Assembly: GCF_009469595.2 (NCBI RefSeq)
Contig: NZ_SSXV01000008.1
Span: forward strand, 1-64,000
DNA: 64,000 nucleotides
Origin: Thauera sp. 2A1
GTDB taxonomy: Bacteria > Pseudomonadota > Gammaproteobacteria > Burkholderiales > Rhodocyclaceae
Reading direction: 5' to 3'
In this document: one piece after another, positions 9,066-18,139 of the stretch
Layout: each line of letters begins with the position of its first letter
Position numbering within the stretch: the first letter of the stretch is position 1
Position numbers and translations under genes: made by a program
Notes under the pieces: generated by a model
The model's database searches: none
Told to the model about the DNA's origin: nothing
The model's input: the letters and a program-made list of their open reading frames with translations, nothing else

Positions 9066-9109
9066 TTGAACTGCAAAATAGTTCGGTATATCGTTTAACA
9101 AAGTTCGGT
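9066..9109 (+). promoter_or_regulatory. Putative trbB promoter with two AGTTCGGT direct repeats
   Basis: An AT-rich island precedes trbB. TTGAAC (9066-9071) could be a -35 box and TATATC (9087-9092) a -10 box, though the 15-base spacing is short. The octamer AGTTCGGT occurs at 9080-9087 and 9102-9109, 22 bases apart or two helical turns, and overlaps the proposed promoter. It is a candidate TrbA or KorA-type binding site. Confidence 0.4.
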
Positions 9110-9142
9110 GCCAACACAATGGCATTGTAGCCGGGGGAGACG

Positions 9143-10102
9143 ATGTCCGAACAGCCTGAAGCCATCAGCATCCGCGAGCGTGCCCGGCGCAAGCTCGAAC
9201 GCGACATGGGGCCGGCGTTCCTGGCGGCGCTGCACGACCCGAAGACCGTCGAACTCATGCTCAACGCGGATGGCCGCCTGTGGCAGGAGCGGCTGGGCGA
9301 GCCGATGCGCTGCATCGGCACGATGCGGCTGGCCCAGGCACAGGCCATCATCGAGACGGTCGCCGGCTACCACGGCAAGGAAGTCACCCGCCAGAAGCCC
9401 ATCCTCGAGGGCGAGCTGCCGCTCGACGGGTCACGCTTCGCCGGCCAGCTCCCACCGGTCGTCCCGGCGCCGACCTTCGCCATTCGCAAGCGCGCGCTGG
9501 CCATCTTCACGCTGGATGAGTACGTCGCAGCCGGCGTGATGAGTTCCCACCAGCGCGACGTGCTGGTCGAGGCGGTGCGTGCGCACCGCAACATCCTCGT
9601 CGTGGGCGGCACCGGCAGCGGCAAGACCACGCTGGTCAATGCCATCATCGATCAGATGGTGGCCCATGACCCGGGCGAGCGGGTGTTCATCATCGAGGAC
9701 ACCGGCGAGATCCAGTGCGCCGCACAGAACTATGTCCAGTATCACACCAGCCTCGATGTGAGCATGACCGCGCTGCTCAGGACGAGCCTGCGCATGCGCC
9801 CCGACCGCATCCTGGTCGGCGAGGTCCGCGGTCCGGAAGCGCTCGATCTGCTGATGGCCTGGAACACCGGTCACGAAGGCGGGGCGGCCACCTTGCACGC
9901 CAACAGCGCGCGTGCCGGTCTGGACCGTCTGGCGATGCTCATCAGCATGCATCCGGACGCCCCCCGACCCATCGAACCGCTCATTGGCGAGGCCGTGCAG
10001 CTCGTCGTGCATATCGCCCGCGTCGACGGGCAGCGCCGTGTGCAGGACATCCTCGCCGTGTCGGGGTTCGACGGCGGCCGCTACCTCACCCACACCCTCT
10101 GA
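9143..10102 (+). CDS. trbB: TrbB, VirB11-type secretion ATPase
   Basis: 319 residues, the normal size. The P-loop GGTGSGKT lies at 155-162. An Asp/Glu-rich Walker B region (VFIIEDTGE) follows, then the conserved [27 protein letters not shown] segment (read here as [15 protein letters not shown]). [15 protein letters not shown] motif comes last. VirB11 proteins form hexamers at the cytoplasmic face of the type IV secretion system and power pilus assembly and transfer. GGGGGAG ends five bases before the ATG. It is the first gene of the continuous trbB-trbN operon, and trbC follows after 13 bases. Confidence 0.95.
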   Translation: MSEQPEAISIRERARRKLERDMGPAFLAALHDPKTVELMLNADGRLWQERLGEPMRCIGTMRLAQAQAIIETVAGYHGKEVTRQKPILEGELPLDGSRFAGQLPPVVPAPTFAIRKRALAIFTLDEYVAAGVMSSHQRDVLVEAVRAHRNILVVGGTGSGKTTLVNAIIDQMVAHDPGERVFIIEDTGEIQCAAQNYVQYHTSLDVSMTALLRTSLRMRPDRILVGEVRGPEALDLLMAWNTGHEGGAATLHANSARAGLDRLAMLISMHPDAPRPIEPLIGEAVQLVVHIARVDGQRRVQDILAVSGFDGGRYLTHTL

Positions 10103-10115
10103 AGGAGTCTTACCG

Positions 10116-10562
10116 ATGCCGCTTGCCCTGTCCCCGTTCCGCCTCAAGCACCTCGGGCAGCCCGCCGTGCGTGCGCTCTGCCTGCTCGCACTGCTGGCGC
10201 TCGTCCTGCTGGCACCGCAACTGGCCCTCGCTTCGGAGGGCACCGGGGGTTCGTTGCCGTACGAGAGCTGGCTCACGAACCTGCGCAACTCGGTCACCGG
10301 ACCGGTCGCCTTCACCCTGTCGCTGATCGGCATCGTCGTCGCCGGCGGCATGCTGATCTTCGGCGGTGAGCTCACCGCGTTTTTCCGCACGCTGATTTTC
10401 ATCGTGCTGGTCATGGCGCTGCTGGTAGGTGCGCAAAACATGATGAGTTCCTTCTTCGGCCGGGGCGCGGAGATCGCCGCGGCAAGCGGGGGCGCGGCCG
10501 AAGCCGTGCGGGTGCCGGCCGTGCAGGCCGGTACGGCGATGTCGACGGCGCAGGCGGTGTGA
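10116..10562 (+). CDS. trbC: TrbC, VirB2-type pilin precursor
   Basis: 148 residues. A long hydrophobic leader (about 20-40, [20 protein letters not shown]) ends in a likely signal-peptidase site. The mature part has two transmembrane helices (about 60-82 and 88-106), as in VirB2/TrbC pilins. IncP TrbC is processed and circularised to form the conjugative pilus. GAAGGAG at 10101-10107 sets the start at 10116. The C-terminal tail (about 110-148) is rich in Ala, Gly and Val and would be removed or exposed. It is followed by trbD with one intervening base. Confidence 0.92.
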   Translation: MPLALSPFRLKHLGQPAVRALCLLALLALVLLAPQLALASEGTGGSLPYESWLTNLRNSVTGPVAFTLSLIGIVVAGGMLIFGGELTAFFRTLIFIVLVMALLVGAQNMMSSFFGRGAEIAAASGGAAEAVRVPAVQAGTAMSTAQAV

Positions 10563-10563
10563 C

Positions 10564-10875
10564 ATGGCGCTGCGCACGATCCCGCTTCGCCGCGCCGGCA
10601 ACCGGCACAACCTCTTCATGGGCGGGGATCGCGAACTGGTGATGTTCGCGGGCCTGCTGGCCGGTGCGCTCATCTTCAGCGCGCAGGACCTGCGCGCCAC
10701 CGTATTCGGGGTCATGCTGTGGGTGGTGGCGCTCTTCATGCTGCGGCTGATGGCCAAAGCCGATCCGAAGCTGCGCCACGTCTATCTGCGCCACCGCCGC
10801 TATAGGGGCTACTACCCGGCGCGTTCGACCCCTTTCCGTGACAACACGGCCGCCCAGGGGAAGCAGTACACATGA
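10564..10875 (+). CDS. trbD: TrbD, VirB3-like inner-membrane protein
   Basis: 103 residues. It has a short basic N-terminus (RTIPLRRAGNR), a double hydrophobic segment (about 25-60), and a basic C-terminal tail (LRHVYLRHRRYRGYYPARS) typical of TrbD/VirB3. These proteins help place the VirB4 ATPase and the pilus at the inner membrane. The stop overlaps the trbE start (ATGA at 10872-10875), which implies translational coupling. Confidence 0.93.
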   Translation: MALRTIPLRRAGNRHNLFMGGDRELVMFAGLLAGALIFSAQDLRATVFGVMLWVVALFMLRLMAKADPKLRHVYLRHRRYRGYYPARSTPFRDNTAAQGKQYT

Positions 10876-13439
10876 TCGCGGCCATTGCCTTCGTCGTAGC
10901 GGGGCTGGGCGCCGCCTTGCTGCTGATCCTGGTGGCCCGCATCCGCGCGGTCGAGGCCCGGGTGCAGCTCCGGCGGCATCGGTCCCGGGACGCGGGCCTC
11001 GCCGATCTGCTCAACTACGCCGCGGTGGTCGATGACGGCGTGATCGTGGGCAAGAACGGTGCCTTCATGGCCGCGTGGTGCTATCGGGGCGAGGACAACG
11101 CCAGCCGCACCGATGAGGCGCGCGAGCAGGTGTCGGTTCGCCTCAACCAGGCGCTGGCGGGTCTGGGCAGCGGCTGGATGGTGCATGTCGATGCGGTGCG
11201 CCGGCCCGCACCGGGCTACCCCGAGCGCGGGCGTTCGCATTTCCCGGATGCGGTGTCGGCGGCGATCGACGAGGAACGGCGGCGCCTCTTCGAGCGTCTG
11301 GGCACGATGTACGAGGGCTATTTCGTGCTGACGCTCACCTGGTTCCCGCCGGTGCTGGCGCAACGCAAGTTCGTCGAGCTGATGTTCGACGACGACGCGA
11401 TCGCGCCGGACCACACGGCGCGCACGATGAATCTCATCGCGCAGTTCAGGCGCGAGATCGCGGCCATCGAAAGCCGTCTGTCCGCGGCGGTGACGCTCAC
11501 GCGGCTGCGGGGCGAGCCGAGGGTCGAGGAAGACGGATCGACCGTCACCCATGACGCCTTCCTTGGCTGGCTGCAGTGCTGTCTCACCGGCGCCCATCAC
11601 CCGGTGCGGCTGCCGGCCAACCCGATGTATCTCGATGCGGTGATCGGTGGTCAGGAGCTGTGGGGCGGGGTGGTGCCACGTATTGGCCGCCAGTTCATTC
11701 AGGTGGTGGCGATCGAAGGTTTTCCGCTGGAATCCGCGCCGGGGCTGCTCACCGCCCTGGGCGAGCTGCCGTGCGCCTACCGTTGGTCGAGCCGCTTCAT
11801 CTTCATGGATCCGCACGAGGCCGTGCGCCACCTCGAGCGCTACCGCAAGAAGTGGCGGCAGAAGGTGCGCGGCTTCTTCGATCAGGTCTTCAACACCCAC
11901 CTCGGACCCATCGATCAGGATGCGCTGTCGATGGTCGCCGACGCTGAAGCGGCGATCGCCGAGGTCAATAGCGGCCTGGTGGCGCAGGGCTACTACACCA
12001 GCGTGGTGGTGCTGATGGACGAGGATCGGGATGCGCTCGAGGCCTCGGCCCGCCTGATCGAGAAGGCGATCAACCGGCTGGGCTTTGTGGCCCGCATCGA
12101 GACGATCAACACGCTCGATGCTTTTCTGGGGAGCCTGCCCGGTCACGGCGTCGAGAACGTGCGCCGGCCGCTCATCAACACGATGAACCTGGCCGATCTG
12201 CTGCCGACCTCCTCGATCTGGACCGGCAGCCCGGAGGCGCCTTGCCCGCTCTATCCGTCGGGCGCGCCTGCGCTGATGCACGGCGTGACGCAGGGGGCCA
12301 CGCCGTTCCGGCTGAACCTGCACGTGCGCGATCTCGGCCATACCTTTATGTTCGGCCCGACCGGCGCGGGCAAATCCGCGCACCTGGCGCTGATCGCCGC
12401 GCAGTTGCGCCGCTATGCGGGCATGTCGATCTATGCGTTCGACAAGGGTCTGTCGCTCTACGCGCTCACCCGCGCGGTCGGCGGACAGCACTACGCGGTC
12501 GCCTCCGACGACGGGCGGCTCGCCTTCTGCCCGCTGCAGTTCCTCGAGTCCAGAGGGGATCGTGCCTGGGCCATGGAGTGGATCGAGACGGTTCTGGCGC
12601 TCAACGGCGTGGAGGCCACGCCGGCCCAGCGCAACGAGATCGGTCACGCCATCCTGAGCATGCAGCGCAGTGGCGCGCGCACGCTGTCCGAATTTTCGGT
12701 GACGATCCAGGACGAAGCGATCCGCCAGGCGATCCGGCAGTACACGGTCGATGGCGCGATGGGCCACCTGCTCGACGCCGAGGAAGACGGCCTGGCGCTG
12801 GCCGGTTTCACCACCTTCGAGCTTGAGGAGCTGCTCGCGCTCGGCGAGAAATATGCGCTGCCGGTACTGCTGTATCTGTTCCGTCGCATCGAGCGCAGCC
12901 TGAGCGGCCAGCCCGCGGCGATCCTGCTGGACGAAGCCTGGGTGATGCTGGGGCATCCGGTGTTTCGCGCCAAGATCCGCGAATGGCTCAAGGTGCTGCG
13001 TAAGGCCAACTGCCTCGTGCTGATGGCGACCCAGAGCCTGTCGGATGCGGCCAACAGCGGGCTGCTCGACGTGATCGTGGAATCCACCGCGACCAAGATC
13101 TTCCTGCCCAATGTTTTCGCACGCGATCCGGACACGGCGGCGCTCTACCGGCGCATGGGCCTGAACACGCGGCAGATCGAGATCCTGGCGAGCGCGGTGC
13201 CCAAGCGCCAGTACTACTACGTGTCCGAGTCCGGCCACCGGCTCTACGAGCTGGCGCTGGGCCCGATCGCACTCGCCTTTGTTGGGGCAACCGACAAGGC
13301 ATCGGTGGCCGCCATCCAGCGCCTCGAGGCGCGCGTCGGCGAGCGCTGGGTGCACGAATGGCTGGCCGCCAGGGGCCTGACGATCAACGATCAACGCGAC
13401 GACGGGGACCCCGTCGATGCAATCCGGGAGGCCGCATGA
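10872..13439 (+). CDS. trbE: TrbE, VirB4-type conjugation ATPase
   Basis: 855 residues, the usual length. An N-terminal hydrophobic helix (about 3-20) is followed by the CagE/TrbE/VirB4 domain. The AAA-type ATPase domain has the P-loop GPTGAGKS at about 495-502 and Walker B ILLDEAWVML near 684. VirB4 ATPases energise pilus biogenesis and substrate transfer and bind TrbD/VirB3. The gene overlaps trbD by four bases and trbF by four bases (ATGA at both junctions). A long open frame on the opposite strand here (about 860 codons) is a GC-bias shadow. Confidence 0.96.
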   Translation: MIAAIAFVVAGLGAALLLILVARIRAVEARVQLRRHRSRDAGLADLLNYAAVVDDGVIVGKNGAFMAAWCYRGEDNASRTDEAREQVSVRLNQALAGLGSGWMVHVDAVRRPAPGYPERGRSHFPDAVSAAIDEERRRLFERLGTMYEGYFVLTLTWFPPVLAQRKFVELMFDDDAIAPDHTARTMNLIAQFRREIAAIESRLSAAVTLTRLRGEPRVEEDGSTVTHDAFLGWLQCCLTGAHHPVRLPANPMYLDAVIGGQELWGGVVPRIGRQFIQVVAIEGFPLESAPGLLTALGELPCAYRWSSRFIFMDPHEAVRHLERYRKKWRQKVRGFFDQVFNTHLGPIDQDALSMVADAEAAIAEVNSGLVAQGYYTSVVVLMDEDRDALEASARLIEKAINRLGFVARIETINTLDAFLGSLPGHGVENVRRPLINTMNLADLLPTSSIWTGSPEAPCPLYPSGAPALMHGVTQGATPFRLNLHVRDLGHTFMFGPTGAGKSAHLALIAAQLRRYAGMSIYAFDKGLSLYALTRAVGGQHYAVASDDGRLAFCPLQFLESRGDRAWAMEWIETVLALNGVEATPAQRNEIGHAILSMQRSGARTLSEFSVTIQDEAIRQAIRQYTVDGAMGHLLDAEEDGLALAGFTTFELEELLALGEKYALPVLLYLFRRIERSLSGQPAAILLDEAWVMLGHPVFRAKIREWLKVLRKANCLVLMATQSLSDAANSGLLDVIVESTATKIFLPNVFARDPDTAALYRRMGLNTRQIEILASAVPKRQYYYVSESGHRLYELALGPIALAFVGATDKASVAAIQRLEARVGERWVHEWLAARGLTINDQRDDGDPVDAIREAA

Positions 13440-14236
13440 GTCTGGCTGATACCGTCAAGGGGTGGCGCTTCCGGCGGCCGTCCGCATCGGGGCGCGACGC
13501 GACCGCGCCGTCGCACGGCTCTGAGGCGCCCGCATCGGGCGATTCGCCCGGCGCGCGGCGCACTGGCGACACCGACAACCCGTATCTCGCGGCGCGGCGC
13601 ACCTGGAACGAGCATGTCGGCTCGGTGATCGCTCAAACCCAGACTTGGCAGGTGATCGGCCTGCTGTCGCTGCTGATCGCGCTGGCGGCCGTCGGTGGGC
13701 TGATCCACATCGGCAGCCAGTCGAAGTTCATCCCCTACGTGGTGGAAGTCGACAAGCACGGCCAGACGGTGGCTGCCGGACCGCTGACCGCCGCCGCGAA
13801 GGCCGACCCGCGCGTGGTGCATGCCGCGGTGGCCGAGTTCATTGGGGACGCCCGCATCGTGACGCCCGATGTGGCCCTGCAGCGCAAGGCCGTGTTCCGC
13901 GTGTATGCCAAGCTCGCGCCCAACGATCCGGCCACCGCGAAGATGAACGAGTGGCTCAACGGCCACGCCGAGGCGACTCCGTTCAGGCGCGCGGAAAAGG
14001 AAATGGTCAGCGTCGAGATCCGGACCGTCCTGCCCCAATCGCCCGACACCTGGCAGGTCGATTGGGTGGAGACGCGCCGCGACCGGCAGGGCACGGTGAT
14101 GGGAGAGCCCGCCACGATGCGCGCGCTGGTCACGGTGTACACGGCTGAAGTGTCCGGCCAGACGACTGACGAGCAGTTGCGCAACAACCCGATGAGCCTG
14201 TTCGTCCGCGACTTCGCCTGGTCGCGGATTCTGTGA
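13436..14236 (+). CDS. trbF: TrbF, VirB8-like inner-membrane subunit
   Basis: About 266 residues. A Ser/Pro/Arg-rich cytoplasmic N-terminus (1-60) is followed by NPYLAARRTWNEHVG and one transmembrane helix (about 72-95). The periplasmic VirB8-like domain then runs to the end. It includes the conserved ALVTVYT strand and a NNPMSLFV...FAWSR terminus. VirB8 proteins nucleate the core complex and contact VirB9/VirB10. The start overlaps the trbE stop (ATGA). The N-terminal tail is longer than in many VirB8 proteins but normal for TrbF. Confidence 0.93.
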   Translation: MSLADTVKGWRFRRPSASGRDATAPSHGSEAPASGDSPGARRTGDTDNPYLAARRTWNEHVGSVIAQTQTWQVIGLLSLLIALAAVGGLIHIGSQSKFIPYVVEVDKHGQTVAAGPLTAAAKADPRVVHAAVAEFIGDARIVTPDVALQRKAVFRVYAKLAPNDPATAKMNEWLNGHAEATPFRRAEKEMVSVEIRTVLPQSPDTWQVDWVETRRDRQGTVMGEPATMRALVTVYTAEVSGQTTDEQLRNNPMSLFVRDFAWSRIL

Positions 14237-14251
14237 AGTGAGGGGGCGACG

Positions 14252-15148
14252 ATGCAAAAGCACCTGTGTGCGGTGATCCTCGGCGCGATGGTGGGTGCGC
14301 CCGTGGTGGCGGCGCCCGGCGACGAGCTGGCCGACAAGTACTTCTCCGGGAAGAGCCCGGAACTGACCGCGCCCGAGCGCGAGGCGTTGCGTATCGCCAA
14401 GCGGTGGGGCGGCAGTGCGGCGTCGGGCGTGAAGCCGGTGGCGGGTCCGGACGGAGCGGTGCGCTTTCTCTTTGGGGCGCAGCAGCCCAGCATCGTGTGT
14501 GCGGTGCTGCAGGTCTGCGATATCGCCCTGCAGGCGGGCGAGCAGGTCAATTCGATTCATCTGGGCGACACCGCGCGCTGGACCGTCGAGCCCGCGATCA
14601 CCGGCAGTGGCGCGACCGAGACCCAGCACCTGATCGTGAAGCCGATGGATGTGGGCCTGATGACAAGCCTCGTCATCACCACCAACCGGCGCACCTATCA
14701 CCTGAAGCTGCGCTCGCACCGCACCGAGTACATGCCGCAGGTCGCGTTCACCTACCCTGAGGAGGCGCACGCCAAATGGGAGGCGATCCGCAGCCGAGAG
14801 GCGCGCGAGCGTGACGCCCAGACGCTGCCGCACACCGGCGAATACCTCGGGAATCTGTCCTTCGACTACGAGGTGGCGGGCGCCGCGCGCTGGAAACCGG
14901 TGCGCGTCTATAACGACGGTCGCAAGACCATCATCGAGATGCCCGTTTCGATGGCTCACACCGAGGCGCCGACCCTGCTGGTCGTGCGCAAGGATGGCGG
15001 GCTCTTTACTGAGGATGAAACGGTGCTGGTGAACTATCGCGTCCAGGGCGGGCGTTACATCGTCGACACCGTCTTCGACAAGGCCATCCTGATCGCAGGG
15101 GTGGGCGGTGGCCAGGACCGGGTGACCCTCACCCGGACGGGGAAATGA
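14252..15148 (+). CDS. trbG: TrbG, VirB9-like outer-membrane core subunit
   Basis: 298 residues. An N-terminal signal peptide (about 1-22, with AMVGAPVVAAP at the cleavage region) is followed by the VirB9/CagX fold. Visible motifs are RTYHLKLRSHRTEYMPQVAFTYP (split as RTYHLKLRSHR and YMPQVAFTYP), AARWKPVRVYNDGRKTIIEMP and VNYRVQGGRYIVD. This is the classic pattern of the VirB9 C-terminal domain, which inserts in the outer-membrane ring with VirB7 and VirB10. AGTGAGGGGGCG lies before the start. It overlaps trbH by four bases. Confidence 0.94.
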   Translation: MQKHLCAVILGAMVGAPVVAAPGDELADKYFSGKSPELTAPEREALRIAKRWGGSAASGVKPVAGPDGAVRFLFGAQQPSIVCAVLQVCDIALQAGEQVNSIHLGDTARWTVEPAITGSGATETQHLIVKPMDVGLMTSLVITTNRRTYHLKLRSHRTEYMPQVAFTYPEEAHAKWEAIRSREARERDAQTLPHTGEYLGNLSFDYEVAGAARWKPVRVYNDGRKTIIEMPVSMAHTEAPTLLVVRKDGGLFTEDETVLVNYRVQGGRYIVDTVFDKAILIAGVGGGQDRVTLTRTGK

Positions 15149-15639
15149 CCATGACACGACGTCTCCCCCTGACCGGCCTCGTGCTCGCGGTGTGGGTGCT
15201 GGGCGGTTGCGCCACGGGCAGGCCGTACGGCAACTTCGTCGCGACCTCGGCCGCACTCGATCAGCCCGCGCTCGCCGCGCAGGCGACTCGGCAACTGGCA
15301 GCGCTGTGGCCGCCGGCCCGGACCCGGTTCGCGCTGACGCAGCCCGCGGCGGACACGTTTGGCGCTGCGCTCGTCGGGCAGTTGCGGGCCGCGGGCTATG
15401 CCGTTCAGGAGGCCGTTCCGGCGGCCGCCGCGGGGAGCCCCGCGCTGGGCACGGCGCCGGTCGATCCGGCAGCCGGCTTGACGTCGGAAGCGCTGCCGCT
15501 GCATTACGTGCTGGATCACGACGCGGGCACGGACCTCTATCGGCTGACCCTCTCGGTAGGCGAGCAGTCAATCACGCGGGCCTACCTGGCGCAGGGCGGC
15601 ACGGTGAGACCGGCTGGCGCCTGGGTACGCAGGGAGTGA
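15145..15639 (+). CDS. trbH: TrbH, VirB7-like outer-membrane lipoprotein
   Basis: 164 residues. A signal peptide with lipobox VLGGC puts the lipidated cysteine at about 22, so the mature protein is outer-membrane anchored. The remainder is Ala-rich, with TRQLAALWPPARTRFAL typical of TrbH. It is the probable partner of TrbG in the outer-membrane ring. ATG codons at 15145 and 15151 are both possible starts; the first overlaps the trbG stop as ATGA. Confidence 0.9.
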   Translation: MTMTRRLPLTGLVLAVWVLGGCATGRPYGNFVATSAALDQPALAAQATRQLAALWPPARTRFALTQPAADTFGAALVGQLRAAGYAVQEAVPAAAAGSPALGTAPVDPAAGLTSEALPLHYVLDHDAGTDLYRLTLSVGEQSITRAYLAQGGTVRPAGAWVRRE

Positions 15640-15644
15640 ATTCG

Positions 15645-17048
15645 ATGCGCGACACCGATGATCCCATGGCCCCCGAAGCCTCGCCCGGGACGCTCACGAC
15701 GCGCTCGGGCGTGCGCCGGGTCAACAATCTGCCGATGTATCTGATGGGGGGCGTCATGGTCGCCTTCCTGGTGATCATGATGATGGTGGCAGCCGATCGG
15801 GCGGCCCGGCAGCACACGCCCGCCAGCGAACCGGCCGGGAAAGCGGGCAGCACCGCGATGTTCGCCCGGGAGATCGCGGGCGAGCAGACTGGCGGGATCA
15901 TTCCCCCCGCCCCCCGACTGATCCCGCCCGCGCTGGACACGGCGCCCGCCCGGGGCTCGGTCTCGGAGCCGATCCTGATCGCCCGCCCGGACGATCTGGA
16001 CGCGCCGCCCCGGCCGCCCGATCGCAGCGGACCGGTGCAGCCCGCGCGCGATGAGGAAGCCGAGCGCATCCGTATGGCCAAGCTCCAGCGCCTCGAGGAA
16101 GCGGCCAGGGCCCGAACCGGTGTGCCCGTCGGCGCCCCGCGCAGTGCCGCTTCCGCGCCGACCGGTGTTGCCGGTTCGTCGTCTTCGCGCGAGGACGTAC
16201 GGGCGCGGCTCGCGGCGCTGCGCCAACAGGCCGAGGGCGCCCGCGGCGACGATCCCACCGCAGCCTATCAGGCGCGCCTGGCGCAGATCCGCAGCCAGCT
16301 CAACACCGGCGCCGGCACCCCGGCCACCAGTGCGGGTGGCGCACCCTCCCTGCTTCAGGGGGCCGGTGGCGGACGTCACGCCCTGGCCTCGTTCGGCCAG
16401 GCAGGAGCGGGCGACCGCTGGGCGATGGACGCCCAGCCCGAGGCGCCGCGCACGCCGTTCGAACTGCGAGCCGGGTTCGTCGTGCCTGCGACGCTCATTT
16501 CGGGGATCAACTCCGATCTGCCGGGCCAGATCATGGCGCAGGTTGCGCAGCCCGTGTATGACACGCCGACCGGCCGGCATCTGCTGATCCCGCAAGGCGC
16601 GCGCCTCATCGGCGCCTACTCGAGCGAGGTTGCCTACGGGCAGGCGCGCGTGCTGGTGGCCTGGCAGCGCATCGTGTTTCCGGACGGCAAGGCGATGGAC
16701 ATCGGGGCGATGCCCGGCGCCGACAGCGCCGGGTACGCCGGCTTCAACGATCAGGTGAACAACCACTACGTGCGCACCTTCGCATCCGCCTTCCTGATGT
16801 CGGCGGTGACGGCCGGCATCGCCCTGAGCCAGGACCGGGGCGGGCGCACGGACCATCGCGACACACAGCGTGCCGGCGACGCCCTGAGCGAAGCGCTGGG
16901 TCAGCAGCTCGGCCAGGTCACCGCGCAGATGATCGCGAAGAACCTGAACATCTCACCGACGCTCGCGATCCGTCCCGGCTACCGCTTCAACGTGATCGTG
17001 ACGAAGGACATGACGTTCTCGAAGCCGTACCAGTCATTCGATTACTGA
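15645..17048 (+). CDS. trbI: TrbI, VirB10-like scaffold protein
   Basis: 467 residues. A short cytoplasmic N-terminus leads to one transmembrane helix (about 37-56). A long Pro/Arg/Ala-rich periplasmic linker with helical segments follows (about 60-255). The VirB10 beta-barrel domain comes next (about 265-467), with FELRAGFVVPATLISGIN split here as FELRAGFVVPA and LISGINSDLPGQ, then LLIPQGARLIGAY and RPGYRFNVIVTKDM. VirB10 spans both membranes and gates the channel. AGGGAG lies eight bases upstream of the ATG; the frame is open further upstream but overlaps trbH. Confidence 0.95.
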   Translation: MRDTDDPMAPEASPGTLTTRSGVRRVNNLPMYLMGGVMVAFLVIMMMVAADRAARQHTPASEPAGKAGSTAMFAREIAGEQTGGIIPPAPRLIPPALDTAPARGSVSEPILIARPDDLDAPPRPPDRSGPVQPARDEEAERIRMAKLQRLEEAARARTGVPVGAPRSAASAPTGVAGSSSSREDVRARLAALRQQAEGARGDDPTAAYQARLAQIRSQLNTGAGTPATSAGGAPSLLQGAGGGRHALASFGQAGAGDRWAMDAQPEAPRTPFELRAGFVVPATLISGINSDLPGQIMAQVAQPVYDTPTGRHLLIPQGARLIGAYSSEVAYGQARVLVAWQRIVFPDGKAMDIGAMPGADSAGYAGFNDQVNNHYVRTFASAFLMSAVTAGIALSQDRGGRTDHRDTQRAGDALSEALGQQLGQVTAQMIAKNLNISPTLAIRPGYRFNVIVTKDMTFSKPYQSFDY

Positions 17049-17066
17049 CCCGAAGGAGGAGCCCTC

Positions 17067-17846
17067 ATGAAGATGCAATGCCGAGTCGCGCGCGCCGCTC
17101 TCGTCGTGGCGCTGGCTGCCGGCCCCGTCACGGCGCATGCCGGCGGGATCCCGGTCATCGACGGGGCGAACCTGTCGCAGACGGTCATGACCGCCATCGA
17201 GAGCGTGGCGCAGACGCTCAAGCAGATCGAGCAGTACCAGACCCAGCTCCAGCAGTACGAGAACCAGTTGCAGAACACGGTGGCGCCGGCGGCCTACATC
17301 TGGGACCGCGCGCAGGCGACCATCAACGGGCTGATGGACGCGGTCGACACGCTGAACTACTACAAGTCGCAGCTCGGCAGCGTCGATGCGTATCTCGGGA
17401 AATTCCAGGACGTCGCCTATTACCGCGGCTCGCCGTGCTTCTCGCCGGCCGGCTGCAGCGACGCCGAGCGGGCCGCCATGCAGGAAAACCGGCGCCTGGC
17501 GGCCGAGTCGCAGAAGAAGGCCAACGATGCGCTGTTCCGGGGACTGGACCGGCAGCAGGATGCGCTGAGGGCCGATGCCCGCACGCTGGAGCAGCTTCAG
17601 TCGGGCGCCCAGGGGGCGGGCGGTCAGATGCAGGCCCTGGGCTATGCGAATCAGCTTGCGAGCCAGCAGGCCAACCAGCTCCTGCAGATTCGTGCGCTGC
17701 TGATTGCCCAGCAGAATGCGGTGGCGGCTCGTATGCAGGCGGAGTCTGATCTTGAAGCCAGGCAACAGGCAGCGCACGTCACGTCGACGGAATCGCGCAT
17801 CGAACGCACGGCCAGCCCGAAAAACTGGCTTGAACTGACTCGCTGA
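17067..17846 (+). CDS. trbJ: TrbJ, VirB5-like pilus-tip/adhesin protein
   Basis: 259 residues. A cleavable signal peptide (about 1-25, ending AHAGG) precedes a mostly helical mature protein. IPVIDGANLSQTVMTAIE, the coiled QIEQYQTQLQQYENQL segment and the two cysteines of CFSPAGC (about 125-131) are characteristic of TrbJ/VirB5. A second helical stretch rich in Gln and Ala (about 180-235) follows. VirB5 proteins sit at the pilus tip. AAGGAGGAG precedes the ATG. The cysteine pair probably forms a periplasmic disulphide. Confidence 0.93.
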   Translation: MKMQCRVARAALVVALAAGPVTAHAGGIPVIDGANLSQTVMTAIESVAQTLKQIEQYQTQLQQYENQLQNTVAPAAYIWDRAQATINGLMDAVDTLNYYKSQLGSVDAYLGKFQDVAYYRGSPCFSPAGCSDAERAAMQENRRLAAESQKKANDALFRGLDRQQDALRADARTLEQLQSGAQGAGGQMQALGYANQLASQQANQLLQIRALLIAQQNAVAARMQAESDLEARQQAAHVTSTESRIERTASPKNWLELTR

Positions 17847-17863
17847 CAGGGAGGTCCGGCGCC

Positions 17864-18139
17864 ATGAACAAGACGATACTGCTTGCAGGCCTCGCAGTGG
17901 TGCTACTGGCTGGCTGTGACAGCCACCCAGTCCCTCCTGCCATGCCCGAAGTTAACGACACCAACTGTCAGATCGAGACGATCAAGAAGATCGAGGACAA
18001 GGCAACACGCGAAACCTTCGCTGGGTTGTGCTCTCGGCGGCCACCGGCCGGCGGTGGCATTGCGCCGACCGAGAAGCCGATGAACTGGCTGGAACTTGCC
18101 AACCCGAAAGACCAGAAGGGGCAGGGGGCGAAGCCATGA
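17864..18139 (+). CDS. trbK: TrbK, entry-exclusion lipoprotein
   Basis: 91 residues. The signal peptide ends in lipobox LLAGC (Cys about 19). The short mature domain has the TrbK pattern of NC, a helix with IKKIEDKATRETFAGLC, and RRP. In IncP plasmids TrbK blocks entry of related plasmids into a cell that already carries one. The C-terminal part here (about 60-91) is Pro/Gly-rich and longer than the core family. GGAGG precedes the ATG. The stop overlaps the trbL start. Confidence 0.88.
   Translation: MNKTILLAGLAVVLLAGCDSHPVPPAMPEVNDTNCQIETIKKIEDKATRETFAGLCSRRPPAGGGIAPTEKPMNWLELANPKDQKGQGAKP

Noticed and set aside
10812..13394. 860-codon open frame on the minus strand opposite trbE
   Set aside because: It lies exactly antisense to a clear VirB4 gene. 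Its product is Arg/His/Gln-rich with no domain, the usual shadow of a GC-rich gene.
13391..15571. 726-codon minus-strand open frame opposite trbF-trbH
   Set aside because: Antisense shadow with low-complexity composition. The plus-strand genes have recognisable VirB8, VirB9 and VirB7 features and ribosome binding sites.
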